A DNA stretch of 64,000 bases from Beverwykella pulmonaria (taxonomy: Eukaryota > Ascomycota > Dothideomycetes > Pleosporales > Melanommataceae), in contig BCHH01000016.1 in the NCBI GenBank assembly GCA_001599595.1, positions 491,901 through 555,900 on the forward strand, given 5' to 3'. How positions within the stretch are numbered: position 1 is the stretch's first letter; every line of letters begins with the position of its first letter. Below are positions 44,122 through 56,307 of this stretch, one piece after another. The translations under genes and the position numbers were made by a program. The notes beneath the pieces were generated by a model. The model was not told the origin of the DNA. It searched no databases and was given only the letters and a program-made list of their open reading frames with translations.

Positions 44122-47100
44122 GATCACGGAAGAAACAGAGTATAGGCGATGAACAGCGAGTGCGCGAAACGAGGGGACCCGCGCTAATTGCGGCGATGCA
44201 CTCAGCAACAACCCGATCATGACATACGTTTTTCATTGCAATAAGAGTACAACCACGAGTTTAACGGCAACCTCAGGTGGTTTCGTAGAACGACCGGGAA
44301 TACATTTTATTATTTTCCCCTTTCCATGGGTTTCCTATGTCCAGCATTGATTGGGCGTGGGAGGAGTCGGTGTGCAGTTCGGCGAGCAGGCTTAGCCTTG
44401 TGCACAAGCCTGGCAGCCGGGGTTTCAGCTTGCGGGTCGACACGTATTTGATTGACAATGGCTCCACGATCCTCATTACAGATAGCGAATGGATAAATGT
44501 CTTGGTTATCACAAGCTTTCAATCTGCCATAGCAGTTGAGTGGTTTTTCGCTTTCTGCTCCTTTTAATCAAGGTTCTGTGCTCAGAATAACCTCCTCAAT
44601 GTTGACTCTATTTGCTAACTTTATCTATCACGCCCACTTATTTCTCCCCGAGTTCTGTGTCACGTTACGCTCTTGCTTTCAAAATCGGATCAATGTAACT
44701 TATATTACCAAGGACAATAATGAAACCCTAGCTGCAAAGACAATATCCCCGAGAAAGAAACAAGCTTGAATATGACCTGTAATCATCTGAAGTTCTCACT
44801 TACTGTTCATCACTTCAATGCGCAAGAGAAGAAAAGCCATAACTCTACCGAATATGGATGAGGCAATATCTGTTCACTATTAATAAACGACCAATTCCAA
44901 TTTTCTCGGTACGCTTTAGTGCTGTTGTTTATGATCGAGTAATGTGTATAAAGTATCATGTACCCTGCGTAATCCATATAACTTGTCTTAGAAAATGCAG
45001 ATCAACTTGAATCACGGAACAACGAAATGAGGATTCAAGCAAAATGTTCGTGTTCCTCTCGGAACAGAGTGCTGCCACTGAACTGCCCTCTCGTTAACAC
45101 CTAATAATTGTACTGCTAGTTCAGAAGGATATCCTCAAATCGGATTGATACTCTATCACGCCTTAAAACCCCGACAAGATTATGCCTTACCGAAATACCA
45201 ATCGTTATGGTAATAGAACCAATGCACTACATCGACGGCCCAATCAATACTCCTGAAGCAGATTTGCATGAATATTATGTCTAAAGAGCCCAGCAGTCAG
45301 CCACGGGATCGCATTAAGCAAACTCAAAATCCCGTGTGAAGCTGAACTACAGCAAATCTACGGCAAAATGAGGAGAGTAGCACGCACAGGTACTTGAATT
45401 CAATATGCGTAAGAACTCTTAAGCTCAATCTACTCTTAAAAGTCATGTCATCCACCTGTTTAACATCTGATAACAGAAAAACGATGAGCTTTCATGAATG
45501 ATTCTTTATAACTGAAAAGGACATATTCTAGAAAGAGCACAAGATTCTCGGGAAAGAGCGTCAATGTTGGGAAGCAAAGGAATCCTAGGTGTGAAAAGAT
45601 CTAAGACTGGAGTACGAACTGCAGAATTGTGACACGAACTATTGTTTGCTGACAACAATTTACCGACACGCAGTCGTGCATCAACCTTGGACGGTTGGTG
45701 GCCATATTCGGGAAGTCTTCTCATGGCAACCTCGACGTGACGTTGTACGATTTCTGAAAAAGCAAGAAAAAGCAAAAGCAGGCAACCTGCTCAGAGCGAA
45801 TAAGGTTGAGCTTCTGCATTGGCTAGAGATTGTAGTGCAGCTCTCGCGCTACACTACCGTGTGTTACTGGCCCTAGACAATGCAGTACGCGGAAGTGCGC
45901 TTTCAGCTCACGGCTAGTCAAATCTAATTTGCAGACCCAGATAGTGGTCACGATCAGAAAATACCCAGGAGAACCCTGCAACATCTACCGCCACAAATTC
46001 AGCCTTGGCCAATTGAACGCAGAATTTCTCCTTGATGAACATAAACATGCTTCAATCTTTCCTTATCATAATGTCTCCACTTATGAGGTTTGACGTGTCT
46101 TTTAGTAATGCCTTGTGCAGAGTCCATCGATGACGTGGCTTGCCATCAAAGATTGGTTCTATCCTGTCGGAACAAAATGTGAACACACTTTGTCCCTGCG
46201 TTGATTGGCATATATACCTTCCAACATATCCAACCGGTGACAGGACTCGTGTACTAGAAAAGGTTCCGAAAGTGCAGTGGAAAGCCCTGCCAGGGTCCGT
46301 GGATGGCGAGGTAGTTGAAGTCGTGTATAAAGAGAAAGCCGTGAATGGAAAATCGGTCCAGGCTCCACGGACGATAACGTCTTCATAGCCCTGTTATCCC
46401 TAGAGCTGGATTTCGCGTCCAATACTGAAGGAATAGTGGTTGCATATTTGCTATAATGGCACCCTGGAAGTGGCTCAAATCTATCAAACGAAGAACATTA
46501 ATGTCGGGCTAATCTAGCTAGTGATAAAAATTTAACTCATGTCAGATAGATTGAGCTGTCTCGAAGTTCAACTCGTTTTCATCAACACAATGTGATCATG
46601 TGGGTATGCTAGTCTCCCAGCACTGCTTCAGCTCACTGTTTACTTGCAGCTTGACTCTCATCATAGCGAACAGATTTGCCAATGTGCGTCATACGCACGG
46701 ACTTCTTAGAACCAGTCATAACGAGTTCAATATCGTACACCACCAACAGTTGAAAGTCAACTTCTGTACCGAACGGGCGAAAACCGCTCTGCCTCCTGAC
46801 ACTGGATCTGGTTTTATGATCTTTAGAAGCTATAGGCCCTCAGAAAGTTGATCGAATGGGAGCCCAGCCAGGAGGAGGAGGCATACTAGGTCATGGCTGA
46901 ACTCCTTGTTCTGGGTACAGCCCTATGTACTAGAAAGTGGCGATAAACTAGAAATATGACTTCTAAGGGTAGAAACGAAAAAGTGGTTAATGAAAATGCG
47001 CGATAAATTCTCTAAATTCTGGCGAGGAATACCTAACAGCCAGAATCCGGTAAGGGCGATTAGAAGGGTGGGATACACCTAGTACCTAGCATACCATCTG

Positions 47101-47356
47101 GAACTGTCAATCTCTCTGCGTTCTCGTGAGGCCCAAAATAGCATACTTAAAAGATTACAACTCATGTTGTAATTACTAAAAGCAAAACTTAATACCTACA
47201 TGTAACGGTTTAGGCTTGTCCAGATGTGGCAAGCTGATCCAAGGTCGGGTGGCTTATAAGCTGCTTTGACTGGATTCCTCCTGGAACAACGCAGTCGCCA
47301 AATGATCATTGTCCCCCATCAGAAAACCCTTACGCCACAGCAAAAGGACAACCCAG
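44122..47356. other. Gene-free stretch
   Basis: 3.2 kb of moderately AT-rich sequence with overlapping short frames only. The 82-residue plus-strand frame at 46140-46388 is the most protein-like, but no family is recognisable. No repeats or RNA genes seen. Confidence 0.4.
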
Positions 47357-50044
47357 TCAATCCAGGGGAACATGTACGTTGAACTGGTACAGACTAGCAC
47401 CACTCAAAATCTTAGACACTTCCCCAAACTGAAACGTCCCCTTCGTCTCCACCGGCGCCGTAATCTTGACTTGCATTGTCCCATTTCCAACACACCACTC
47501 CGCCTCCAGCTTTCCAAAACTCGTCTCAACCCTTCCTTTCGTCCTCTGCAACCCCATTCTCCACCCCACATCCGGAGTAACCGTCCAATTCCCGTACCCA
47601 AACCCATGTACCCCTTTTCCCTTCTGAATACCCACAACATACTCCGTAAGCAAGTATGTCGGCGATCCACCCCAAGGGTGACTCAAACTCGTAAAGAAGT
47701 CAAGCCCAGGGTTGCCCTCAAGATTGACGTACTCCCAGCTCGCCCCTGTACTCGTCTCATTATCATTCAACATCTCTGTCCACAGACTGCGCAGGAGATC
47801 CAACGCTGTCCGACTATCTGAGGGCTGGGAAAGCAGAGCCGAGAGGAGGAAACCGTTCGTGTTGGGCGAGATGTTCGTATTTGGGGATGAGGCATTGACT
47901 AGCGTTGAGTCTTTGTATCCGGGATGAAGTTTAAGTTTCTCAAGAGCAAGGAGGGAACTGATGGCTTGTGTGGCATTCGCGGTGCCAGATGTGATGCAGA
48001 ATGCCGTAGCAGCGACGGAAAAGTCGGCCGGTGAGCTGGTGGAAAGTGAGTATGTGCCGAGAGTGTCGCTCCAGAGCTTCGAATTTATAGCTGCGGTCAA
48101 ATTGGTAGCAGCGCTGCGATACTCAGATTCAGATTGTGTATCAGCAAGTGCGGAAGCGACGTCTGCCATGGCGTTGAGCGCTTCAACCAAGACACAATTT
48201 ATCGCCGATCCTTCAGACGAAGGCCCGAGGAACGACCCAGCCAGAGAAAGCAGACCAGTCGCCTCATTAATCTGTGACGTTACCCACGCCAAATTCAACT
48301 TCCACTGATTCCAACTCTCCTTCGCAAAACCCAGATCGTTAGTAACTGCAACATAGTTCACGAAAGCAAGCACTCCCAAGATCTGATAATCGGGTAGAAT
48401 AATCCCAGCGACTTCATAGCCCTGCAAGTATCCTCCCCCACCGACAGAGAAAGCATCGGATGCGATCGATGGGTTATATCCGATAGGAGCATCGTACGGT
48501 AAGAGACCACTGGGGATCTGCCAGTCGAGCAGAAATTGGAGCGTTGAGCGAGCAATGTCCATCCGGGACGTGCTGGCGCCGATGATGCGAATCGTGTGCA
48601 GGAAGTCGCCGAGCCAGAGGAGACGATCTCGTTTGGGGCCATCTAGACATACCGCAGCATAGTTTTCATGTACCCCAAATTCGGCAAGGACTTGCTCCTC
48701 ATCTTGTAAATCGTTCTGGTAGAGGATAGTGTTGTTGGCGCTATCATAGACGACAACGTCCTTGAAGTGCCCCGCTTGATCTTGCCAACCTCCGAAACCG
48801 AAGGAGCCGCGGAGTGGAATGGTCGCAGGCGCGCTAGGATCCGTGGCAGATTTGCCAATATAGTATGATTTCAGATCCACGGCGAAGATTTCTGTGGAAT
48901 TTATGGAGACCGATAGATAAGAGCCACCGGAGAGAACGCTTCTGATGCGGTACCAAGTGTTTTCGGCGACCGAGAAGGGGACGCTGAAGGTGTCTAGGTG
49001 GTAGGAGGTCAAGGTGGTTACGTTAACGAAGGAGTAGCCGTAGCCGAGGAGTATGGAGTTGGGAGGAGTCAGGGACGTGTTGGTATTGACAAAGGTTGTA
49101 CTGGAAGGCAGGTTCCCAACGAGATTGAGTTGGATGCCTTTGGCCGGGCTGGCGAGGGGATGCGCCTTTAGAAATACAAGTGTCAGTATGCAGTAACGGA
49201 ACCAAGCGATTTAAAATACGGAAGCAAATCTTACCACTACCCAACCAAGCCCAGCCTTATTAATCTTTGCATCAAACTCCAGTGTATAATTCTCGAAGAA
49301 AGCGCCCTTCGCCGAAATTCCGGCCCTCATGCCCCGCACATAAGCACCCTGGGCGCCAACTTCCCATATCGCCTTCTGACTCCCTTTCTCAAGACAGGAG
49401 ACTCCAGCTGCTCTGGCACCAAGCTTCCAGATCTCATTCAGATTCTTGTCGTCACTTTCGAAGCCTCCAGGTAGCTTGTCGACATCAGTGACAGGGACAG
49501 AGGCAGTGAATCCGGTATTGGAGAATGTAACACTGCCGTTGGTGAGAAGACGAATGGATTGCCATCGCTGCCCACCCTGGATAAGAAACGATTTAATACT
49601 TCCTGGCGCGGTTATCAAAAGTGTTTCGACGCGATAGGTGTTCGCAAGAGCTACGGCAAAGGGCAGCGGTCCATCAGACCAATTTTCGTTCAAGCCTTGA
49701 AACTCCTCGGAGTACTTAGCTTCGATTTGGACCTCTCCAGAGACAGACTTGACTTCATAAATTGGGTACCCAGCAACTTCGACGCCATAGTCCAAGGTTG
49801 CTATGCGAGTGGATGACGTCAATTGGAATTGTTGGAATGATGATACGCCTGAGGAGGGGGCGTTGCTCAAAGCAAGACCGACCGGACGGAAAGTTTGGGT
49901 TCAACGCGGATTAGCATGGTGGGTAGCTATTCTCGGATGTTGTACAGCTTACTCTGTTCCTGCATGCGCAATATCTGCGAGAAAAAAGGCTTGAAGAGCA
50001 ACCAGGGTGTACATCGGAAACGTAGAGCCCAATCGAGACCACAT
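47357..50044 (-). CDS. Secreted glycoside hydrolase family 78 (alpha-L-rhamnosidase-like) enzyme
   Basis: Three exons: 50044-49953, 49865-49235, 49165-47357 (introns 49866-49952 and 49166-49234), 843 residues. Exon 1 encodes a signal peptide (MYTLVALQAFFLADIAHAG). The middle holds beta-sandwich domains; the (alpha/alpha)6 barrel begins around residue 415 with CLDGPKRDRLLWLGDFLHT, the Asp-Gly-x-Lys-Arg-Asp-Arg signature that contains the general acid region of GH78. Further landmarks are SWEYVNLEGNPGLDFFTSLSHPWGG split over the sugar-binding site, and a C-terminal beta domain. GH78 enzymes release terminal alpha-L-rhamnose from plant flavonoid and saponin glycosides and from pectin. The first intron uses a GAG acceptor, chosen because it alone preserves frame and signal peptide; that junction is less certain. 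A saponin-hydrolase-like gene lies beyond a dead transposon upstream. Confidence 0.85.
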
Positions 50045-50299
50045 CTCGATGAGCTGACGAGTTGGCGAGTTAATGAGTCTTGCGAAATTGACAATATTTG
50101 TAGAACGGTTTGGTCTATATATGGATGTCACAGTCCCATTTCCTTAGTGCGCATTCCTAGAATAAACAGGATAGGTTCCTGTTACTCAGACCCGGTATTC
50201 ATTCCGCCGAGCCTCGATCGTCTCCACACCGAGATTGCCGGGTACACTCCCTTCCCATGAATGAGTGATCTCGCGTGCAGGGATGTTGACTCCTGCATA

Positions 50300-51300
50300 T
50301 AATGGCCAAGAAATGTAATTTTATATGTAAATTATATACAAGACGCCATCTAATCATCATTAACCACTTGGTGTGTCCGCGCTTCGCCAGCCTCTACTTA
50401 AGCAACTGCCAAACATTCTCAATTGGATTGAAGTCTAGCGAGCTAGCTAGACACCACATCTTCCTGATCTCTAGATCCTGCTTAGTAGCTGCTGTAGCCT
50501 TTGATGTGTAGATAGAGCAGTTATATTCCATAAGAATTAGGTTTCTACCCATATGAGTTTTGTAAGCTTCTTGGTAGGCTTGGACTAGATGTAAGATATA
50601 CCGAATATGGGCCTTTGAACAGATAGTCCCTTTGGCGTTCGTACACCACTCTTCCTCAAAGATTTCTAGCGGTCTTTTTGCGTCTGTTGAGATCATAAAA
50701 CTCGCTATAAAGCTACTAAAATCTTTGAACCCAGGGGCCCCTCAGCTCTTCGAGTAACGTAAGCCTCCCCAACGCCTGTTCAGGCATATATCTTATTGTT
50801 CCAGCCAATGCAAGCCCAGTCCTCATCTCTTTAAATAGGTGCTTCTATACCCGTCTCAGTCGGTCGGATTCGTATTCTTCTGTAAAGAGAGGCTTAGCGT
50901 TGCCTTCCGGCGGTGATACACTTGCGTACGATGGCAGATGCTAATCCCCAGATCCCAGGCAATATCCTCCCTAGTGTCTCGACACTGTTTAGCGCTCTCT
51001 ATGGCACGGCGAACCAGAAGGCGGCGAAGAGGTGTATTTAGTTAGGTGGCCGGCCCTTTGACTTCGTTGGTTTCGCTAGAGATCGAATGCAGCGGGACAC
51101 GGTAGGGCGAAGTATCCCAGGTTTCTGAGCGATAGGATCATATCTCCAACCAACTTTTGCAAGGGTGTGGATTTGTACGCGTTCTTTGTAGGATAGTCGA
51201 CGGTGGGTGTTTTTGGCATGGCAAGGATGGCTATGCTGTAAACGATACATCTAGTGTGTATCGGATTCTTATATAAGCATAGCTTATTTTTTCCGGCAAT
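50300..51300 (-). mobile_element. Dead Tc1/mariner-type DNA transposon
   Basis: The minus strand reads first as a transposase N-terminus with a helix-turn-helix (RRLSYKERVQIHTLAKVGW, then PRPTVSRC-like), then in broken frames, and finally as the end of a DDE domain (MEYNCSIYTSKA and LDFNPIENVWQLLK). The second catalytic Asp appears replaced by Tyr, and stops and frame changes lie between. Terminal repeats were not located, so the ends are approximate. The relic lies between the GH78 and saponin-hydrolase-like genes. Confidence 0.7.
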
Positions 51301-51314
51301 TTCACAAAGCTTCT

Positions 51315-51340
51315 GCGCACGGGCCAGGCGCACGGGCCAG
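51315..51340. repeat. Perfect 13-bp tandem duplication
   Basis: GCGCACGGGCCAG occurs twice in a row (51315-51327, 51328-51340), just outside the Tc1/mariner relic. It may mark an element end or an excision scar. Confidence 0.7.
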
Positions 51341-51388
51341 CTAATTAGATTATGCAAAAGGAAAGGTTAAGGACGCGATGGGGGATCG

Positions 51389-51418
51389 ACATACGATACG
51401 ACACGATACGACACGAAA
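51389..51418. repeat. ACGAT/ACGAC pentamer repeat
   Basis: About six tandem units of ACGAT or ACGAC (ATACGATACGACACGATACG). A very similar run occurs at 62207-62229 in another intergenic region of the same cluster. Confidence 0.6.
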
Positions 51419-52041
51419 CTAGACCAGCAGAATCTCAATGTTAGGGTGCGGATAACATTTGAAGGCATATTCAGCCATTGATTGAAGCAAACATGGACCT
51501 GTTGTTTCACAATCCTTATATTACTCATTTTCCACCGTGGGCTTGTCCCATGTCATGCAGAAAATGATGTTGATTTTGTAATCTAATTGGCTGTGGCTGT
51601 GAATAGGTGGGGATTTACCGACCTCCGCCCACTTCTTTCAATGCTCGCAAGCATGGTATCACAGTTCCTCATGCAGATCTCAAACGGTTTCTTCTCCATT
51701 TAGCTACAAGCTCAATATTCTCTCGGCGATATTTCCCAGGATATTCGAGAAGTGACCTTGCGCCTTCTCTCCTGTTCGAGGGGCTGTGTTCTTCGTACTT
51801 CTGTACGAATACGCGTGTACTGTTGTACCATATTGTATACCGACGTGGCTTCTGTTCCTTTGAGTAAAAGTTGCGACTTCTGCATTTAGCTTCCGCAATT
51901 CATTAACCCTAAACGGACTACTTTTTCGTCTCCAAAGGGGAACTTTGAATTAGCATAAAAGCTGCAGTAATTCTGCTGTAATCAGTCACCTCACTTCCAC
52001 TTTTCCCTCCAATTGCCTAAGCGGTATTCATATTGTCAAGT

Positions 52042-53904
52042 ATGTATCTTACCGGGTCTTCGACTACAGGTCTGGTATGTCTCGGCTTTTTTGTCAATAT
52101 CTTTGTGGCCATCTCCGCAGCCATCCCTGGGCCACCTCAGGAAGAACCTGTCATCGTTAGAGAATTGGAACTCCCACCAGTCATCGGCTCCCCAATCGCT
52201 GGTGACTGCTCGTCTGGATGCATTGGACAGACGACAGGCCTACAAGCAGGAGGCTTCACACCAGACGGACAACATATCCTTTCCATCATCAACTTCGTTG
52301 CCCCGGACGGAACCACCAGCAACTATACCGGCCTGCAAGCCATTCTCATGAAGACTGTCAGCGGAGCAACATTCCCGAATAGCCTCTCTTGGAAGTGTAT
52401 TACCTGTGGCGTTCCCGCTGAAAACCAAGTTGGCCGCAACACGCCCATGGACTATCCCTATGTCTTCAACAACGGCACGCGCTTAATTGTTGGTACCAAC
52501 ATCGTAGACTGCAGTGGTGAGCTCTTCACCAGTGACACTTGCACGCCCGAGAAGACATTTATTAGACCCATCCGCTGGAGCAACGAGGCCGACGACTCGG
52601 GCACTGGAGGTGCCATGCGGGAATTGCGTGTCCATCCAGATGGCCAGCACCTAGGATGGAGCTCTATGACTAATGGAGGTCAGTTTGCCTTCACAGGTAG
52701 ATTGCAGTACAACGACGCACCGAATACCGGCTCACCTCTGTCTCCACGCTACGATCTCGTCAAGGTAAACCTCCTTTACGATTCCTCCTCCGGCAGTTCA
52801 CAAATCTCAATTGACAATGGCCGGTATCTCCACATTAACCGCTCCGCCATCGCTATCGGCGAGCTCCGGGGCTTCGGGGCCACAGGTCATGAAGTTTTAT
52901 ATATCGGCTATCCCACTGAATCCTGCAATATCGACGTCTACGCCATCGACTCCTCTACCGCTGCCATCCGCCGGTTGACAAACCACCCTGAGTATGTCGA
53001 TCCCGTAAACTTATCGCCGGATGGTTCCTGGACTTTGATTATGGACACACGTGCCAGCGGCCGGCAGATGTTTATGGCGGGGATGAGAGGCATTCCGCCA
53101 TTAATAGACATTGTGGCTACCGCTGCTGCGTCCTCGACTCGTAATAACGGTGAAAGGCGGTTCTTCCAGCCCTGGATTCTGGATCAATACGGCGAGAGAG
53201 GGGACTATATCGGTCAGCAGCTCAACGCAGGGGATGGTAGTGAAGGCAGTATCAGCGATCCGAACTGGAACGGGAGAGCGGATCCACAATGGTCTCCGGA
53301 TGGGACGCAGATCGTGTACTGGCAGGCTATCGTTCAGTCGCCGGCGTGTGGAGGGGAGAATCCACTGCCGTGCCCGGATTCGACGGCGCAAGGAGGCCGT
53401 ACGGAGAGAGTTATGTTGGCTTCTCTTACCAGTCGCCATCCGGTGGCACCACAAACGATCGTAGAATGGCCGGATATTGTGCCTTGGGCTACGCGGTACA
53501 CGCCTGGTAACGCTTTACCTGTACCAGCATCTTTACCAGAGGGAGATTATGTTCTTACTGGACAAGCCTCCGGATATGCGAACGTCACCCTCACGAATGA
53601 AAGTAGCGGATCAAGGACTGGAGCAGTCGCTGTTACTTATCATGATTTCAGCGACGGCGATGGAGCACACATTCTCAACGGATACGAGAAAGTCTCTGTT
53701 ACACTTCCTTCGGTTTGGCTGAATGTGCTGGATTGGACGTCCAATATTACGCAGACCGGGACAGTTAATGGAACCAAATTGACAACCCCTGGCAGCGGAT
53801 TTCATTTGGAGATCAATGTTTTGACGAATATCTTCAATGCCACTGGGAACTTGACTACGACACTGGATGGAGTCGACTACACCCAGCCCCAGAACGATAC
53901 TTAA
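52042..53904 (+). CDS. Secreted saponin-hydrolase-like beta-propeller protein
   Basis: Single exon, 620 residues from ATG 52042. The N-terminus is a signal peptide (LVCLGFFVNIFVAISAAIPG). The body resembles the fungal saponin hydrolase family as I remember it: VIVRELELPPV after the signal, GCIGQTTGLQAGGFTPDG, ITCGVPAENQVGR, GTNIVDCSGELFTSDTC, HEVLYIGYPTESCNIDVYAI, DTRASGRQMFMAGMRGIPP, ISDPNWNGRADPQWSPDGTQ and ACGGENPLPCP. The repeated S-P-D-G units are PD40/TolB-type propeller strands. The founding enzymes, from Aspergillus and Neocosmospora, cut the glucuronide bond of soyasaponins and release the intact sugar chain. Paired Cys and many N-glycosylation sites (NYTG, NESS, NATG) agree with secretion. 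Catalytic residues of this family are not known to me, so substrate is inferred. A TATA-like CATAAAAG lies about 85 bp upstream of the ATG. Confidence 0.75.
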   Translation: MYLTGSSTTGLVCLGFFVNIFVAISAAIPGPPQEEPVIVRELELPPVIGSPIAGDCSSGCIGQTTGLQAGGFTPDGQHILSIINFVAPDGTTSNYTGLQAILMKTVSGATFPNSLSWKCITCGVPAENQVGRNTPMDYPYVFNNGTRLIVGTNIVDCSGELFTSDTCTPEKTFIRPIRWSNEADDSGTGGAMRELRVHPDGQHLGWSSMTNGGQFAFTGRLQYNDAPNTGSPLSPRYDLVKVNLLYDSSSGSSQISIDNGRYLHINRSAIAIGELRGFGATGHEVLYIGYPTESCNIDVYAIDSSTAAIRRLTNHPEYVDPVNLSPDGSWTLIMDTRASGRQMFMAGMRGIPPLIDIVATAAASSTRNNGERRFFQPWILDQYGERGDYIGQQLNAGDGSEGSISDPNWNGRADPQWSPDGTQIVYWQAIVQSPACGGENPLPCPDSTAQGGRTERVMLASLTSRHPVAPQTIVEWPDIVPWATRYTPGNALPVPASLPEGDYVLTGQASGYANVTLTNESSGSRTGAVAVTYHDFSDGDGAHILNGYEKVSVTLPSVWLNVLDWTSNITQTGTVNGTKLTTPGSGFHLEINVLTNIFNATGNLTTTLDGVDYTQPQNDT

Positions 53905-56307
53905 GATGCTGGAGCCTTCTTGGAACGGCAAGGATCTACATATACATATACAAAGCTTTTGTTCACGCTAGTGCTCCGAGATTTGGTAATCCGCAAAGAG
54001 CAAAAGAGACAAATAATTGTAATACTTAACATATAATAACTTATCTTCTTTGGCTTTCGTGCTTCATGATATATTGTCGTTCCTCCGTCACTAATAGGAA
54101 TCGAAACAATGCTAGAATCCTGTTTAACAAGCTTGGCAGACCAGAACAGCGCTACGCTAAGTAATGAAATGTAAATCAGGGCACGGCGATGACACGCCTG
54201 ATTTTATGGGGATGCAGTGAAGGATCTCATTTGTTAGGACAAGTTTGGAGGCTGGGGCATTTTCACATTGTAGAAGACAATTTACGGAAAGGAGTTCAGA
54301 TAGTGGTTCTGAATGGACAATGAGTTGGGAACGTAGAAGAAAGAAGTTGACTCGTCTTAGATAATGAGGACCTGGCCACGATGGCAGTAATCGGACGTAG
54401 GTACAACAATATGATCATATATACCTAGGATACCACTACCAGTCACGTGGATATGCCACTTATTAATCACATATATTGTTGGAGTTAAAATGAGGTGAAT
54501 TGAGCTCTCTGTGTGTCAGAGAAGGTTGGGCGAGAGGACTCCTATATATAGCTAGTACAATGGCACGTGATATGGTAATGCACGTGGTATAACCGCAACA
54601 TATATATATCAGCTGTACATTACATACATCATACTCATCACATCCCATCGATATACAGACACCATACACATCTTCATACCTTCACTCCGTTATAAATCAG
54701 TAGAACATACGTACTCGAGAAGCGAGCCGTCCACCCAAAATATATGCCCAAAGGCTAGTATTCTAACACTTAATGTTTTGACAACTGCCTTATAATAAAT
54801 TATAAAACTCTTAGTGTACGCTTTATTGTAGACATTGTAGACAAGTTTAGAGGAGCAATAGTACAAGAAGGATAGACAAGTAATAAGAACATAAAGTGTT
54901 TCATAACTATCAAGATTTTCTAACTACCAAATATCTTTAGTGCAATTCTATACTACAAATGGAAAATACGGAGGGGGTACTTCAAACCTCGATTCAGTGT
55001 TTTGAGCATGGCTGATTATGTACCATCAACTATAGACTCCGCACAAATCTTCTGAGGAAAGCTGAAGACAAGTCGAAAGAAAACAGCGGTGTTTCTGGAT
55101 GACTTCACAACCTGCCTCACCGTGGATGTTATTCTCAGAGTCACACTGTAAGTACCTGAATGGGATTATCAACCGCAGTCAACCAACGAAGCGAAAGCTA
55201 TCTGGATCCTGACAACCAGCGTAGCGAAACACCTTTGCAATCTCGCTGAAACATTTGAGAATCCCACGAATAGTGATGAGCCTATTTCGCTCTCCGATAC
55301 AGCGATATTGTGGATGTATTATGAAGGTGGATATTCAAAAGCACCTGAGCCAACGATAAAGGAGATGCTTCAGAATCGGTCAATCAAAATCATAAGCAGG
55401 ATCAGATATGTCTAGCGCTTAGGAAAACCGCTCAAAGCCATTGGATGCGCTCACAGTCGAGACATACATGAACCAGAATCGAGAGAAACCCTTCATCCCA
55501 CGACTCTATAATTACTTTGCCGAATACCCAATTTATCAAATCCGGCTCCTAATTTTTGTTGGCTACAACACAACTTAAAGCACTATCAATATCTTTTCTC
55601 GAAAGCGACGCAATCACGATACCATCTTTGGCACAGACTCTTTTCTCGTAGCAACCCTTTTCAAGAATGATTCTATGTAAGCAGGGTAAAGGTATAGAGA
55701 AAAAGAATGTGATGTTTGTTGAGCGATTCGTGCGATGGGGCATGATGAAGGTAGAATATGTAAAGACTGTAGATAGCGAGAAAGCACACCACATTGGTAA
55801 TACTGGAACACATGCTGCTGACGAATATAGATCTTGCGAATAGATGAAAATTTACACGAGCACTGAAAGAAGTTATCATTCACTTCTATGATAGAATGAT
55901 TGGTAGAGAACATTGAAAAGTGAGTTTCTAAGTAAGAAAAGCAAATACAATCACGCTAGCAACCACGTCAATCTTCTCTCCATCTGCAAATGCACTGCAA
56001 GTCGTGGTTCCAATTTATCGATTCCATAAATCCTGGGGATCTCGTATCCGTATTCGTTTCGCATTCGGTTACGAGTTTTCCGAGATGCGACCCCACCCCT
56101 GTCTCCACGCACGCATGTTATGGTTCCAAAAGCTAATGCAGCAACGGATAATCAAGAGTGCGAATCACACCGGCGTCCACTATGACGGAACTATGTACCT
56201 TTCCCACCTAATCTCTCAACCGGGCTTGACTATCTTTACCGCCGCCTTCCCTGGTTCTCACTCCCAAGATCTTCGCCCTTCACCAAGAGCACAGCCAGCC
56301 TATACTT
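53905..56307. other. AT-rich gene-free stretch
   Basis: 2.4 kb, notably AT-rich at 54.4-55.9 kb with many TATATA runs (54540-54610). Short frames on both strands are not supported. The AT-richness suggests old repeat-induced mutation of a lost element. Confidence 0.4.

Noticed and set aside
46140..46388. 82-residue plus-strand frame with a moderately protein-like composition.
   Set aside because: No family recognised, an equally long frame lies on the other strand, and no splice signals join it to other exons.
46389..46402. CCCTGTTATCCCTA, identical to 14 of 18 bases of the I-SceI homing endonuclease site.
   Set aside because: The flanks do not continue to match mitochondrial large-subunit rRNA, and no endonuclease gene is near; most likely chance.
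55549..55913. Overlapping minus-strand frames rich in Phe, Ser and Ile.
   Set aside because: They lie in AT-rich DNA where such frames arise by chance; no motif or conserved pattern.
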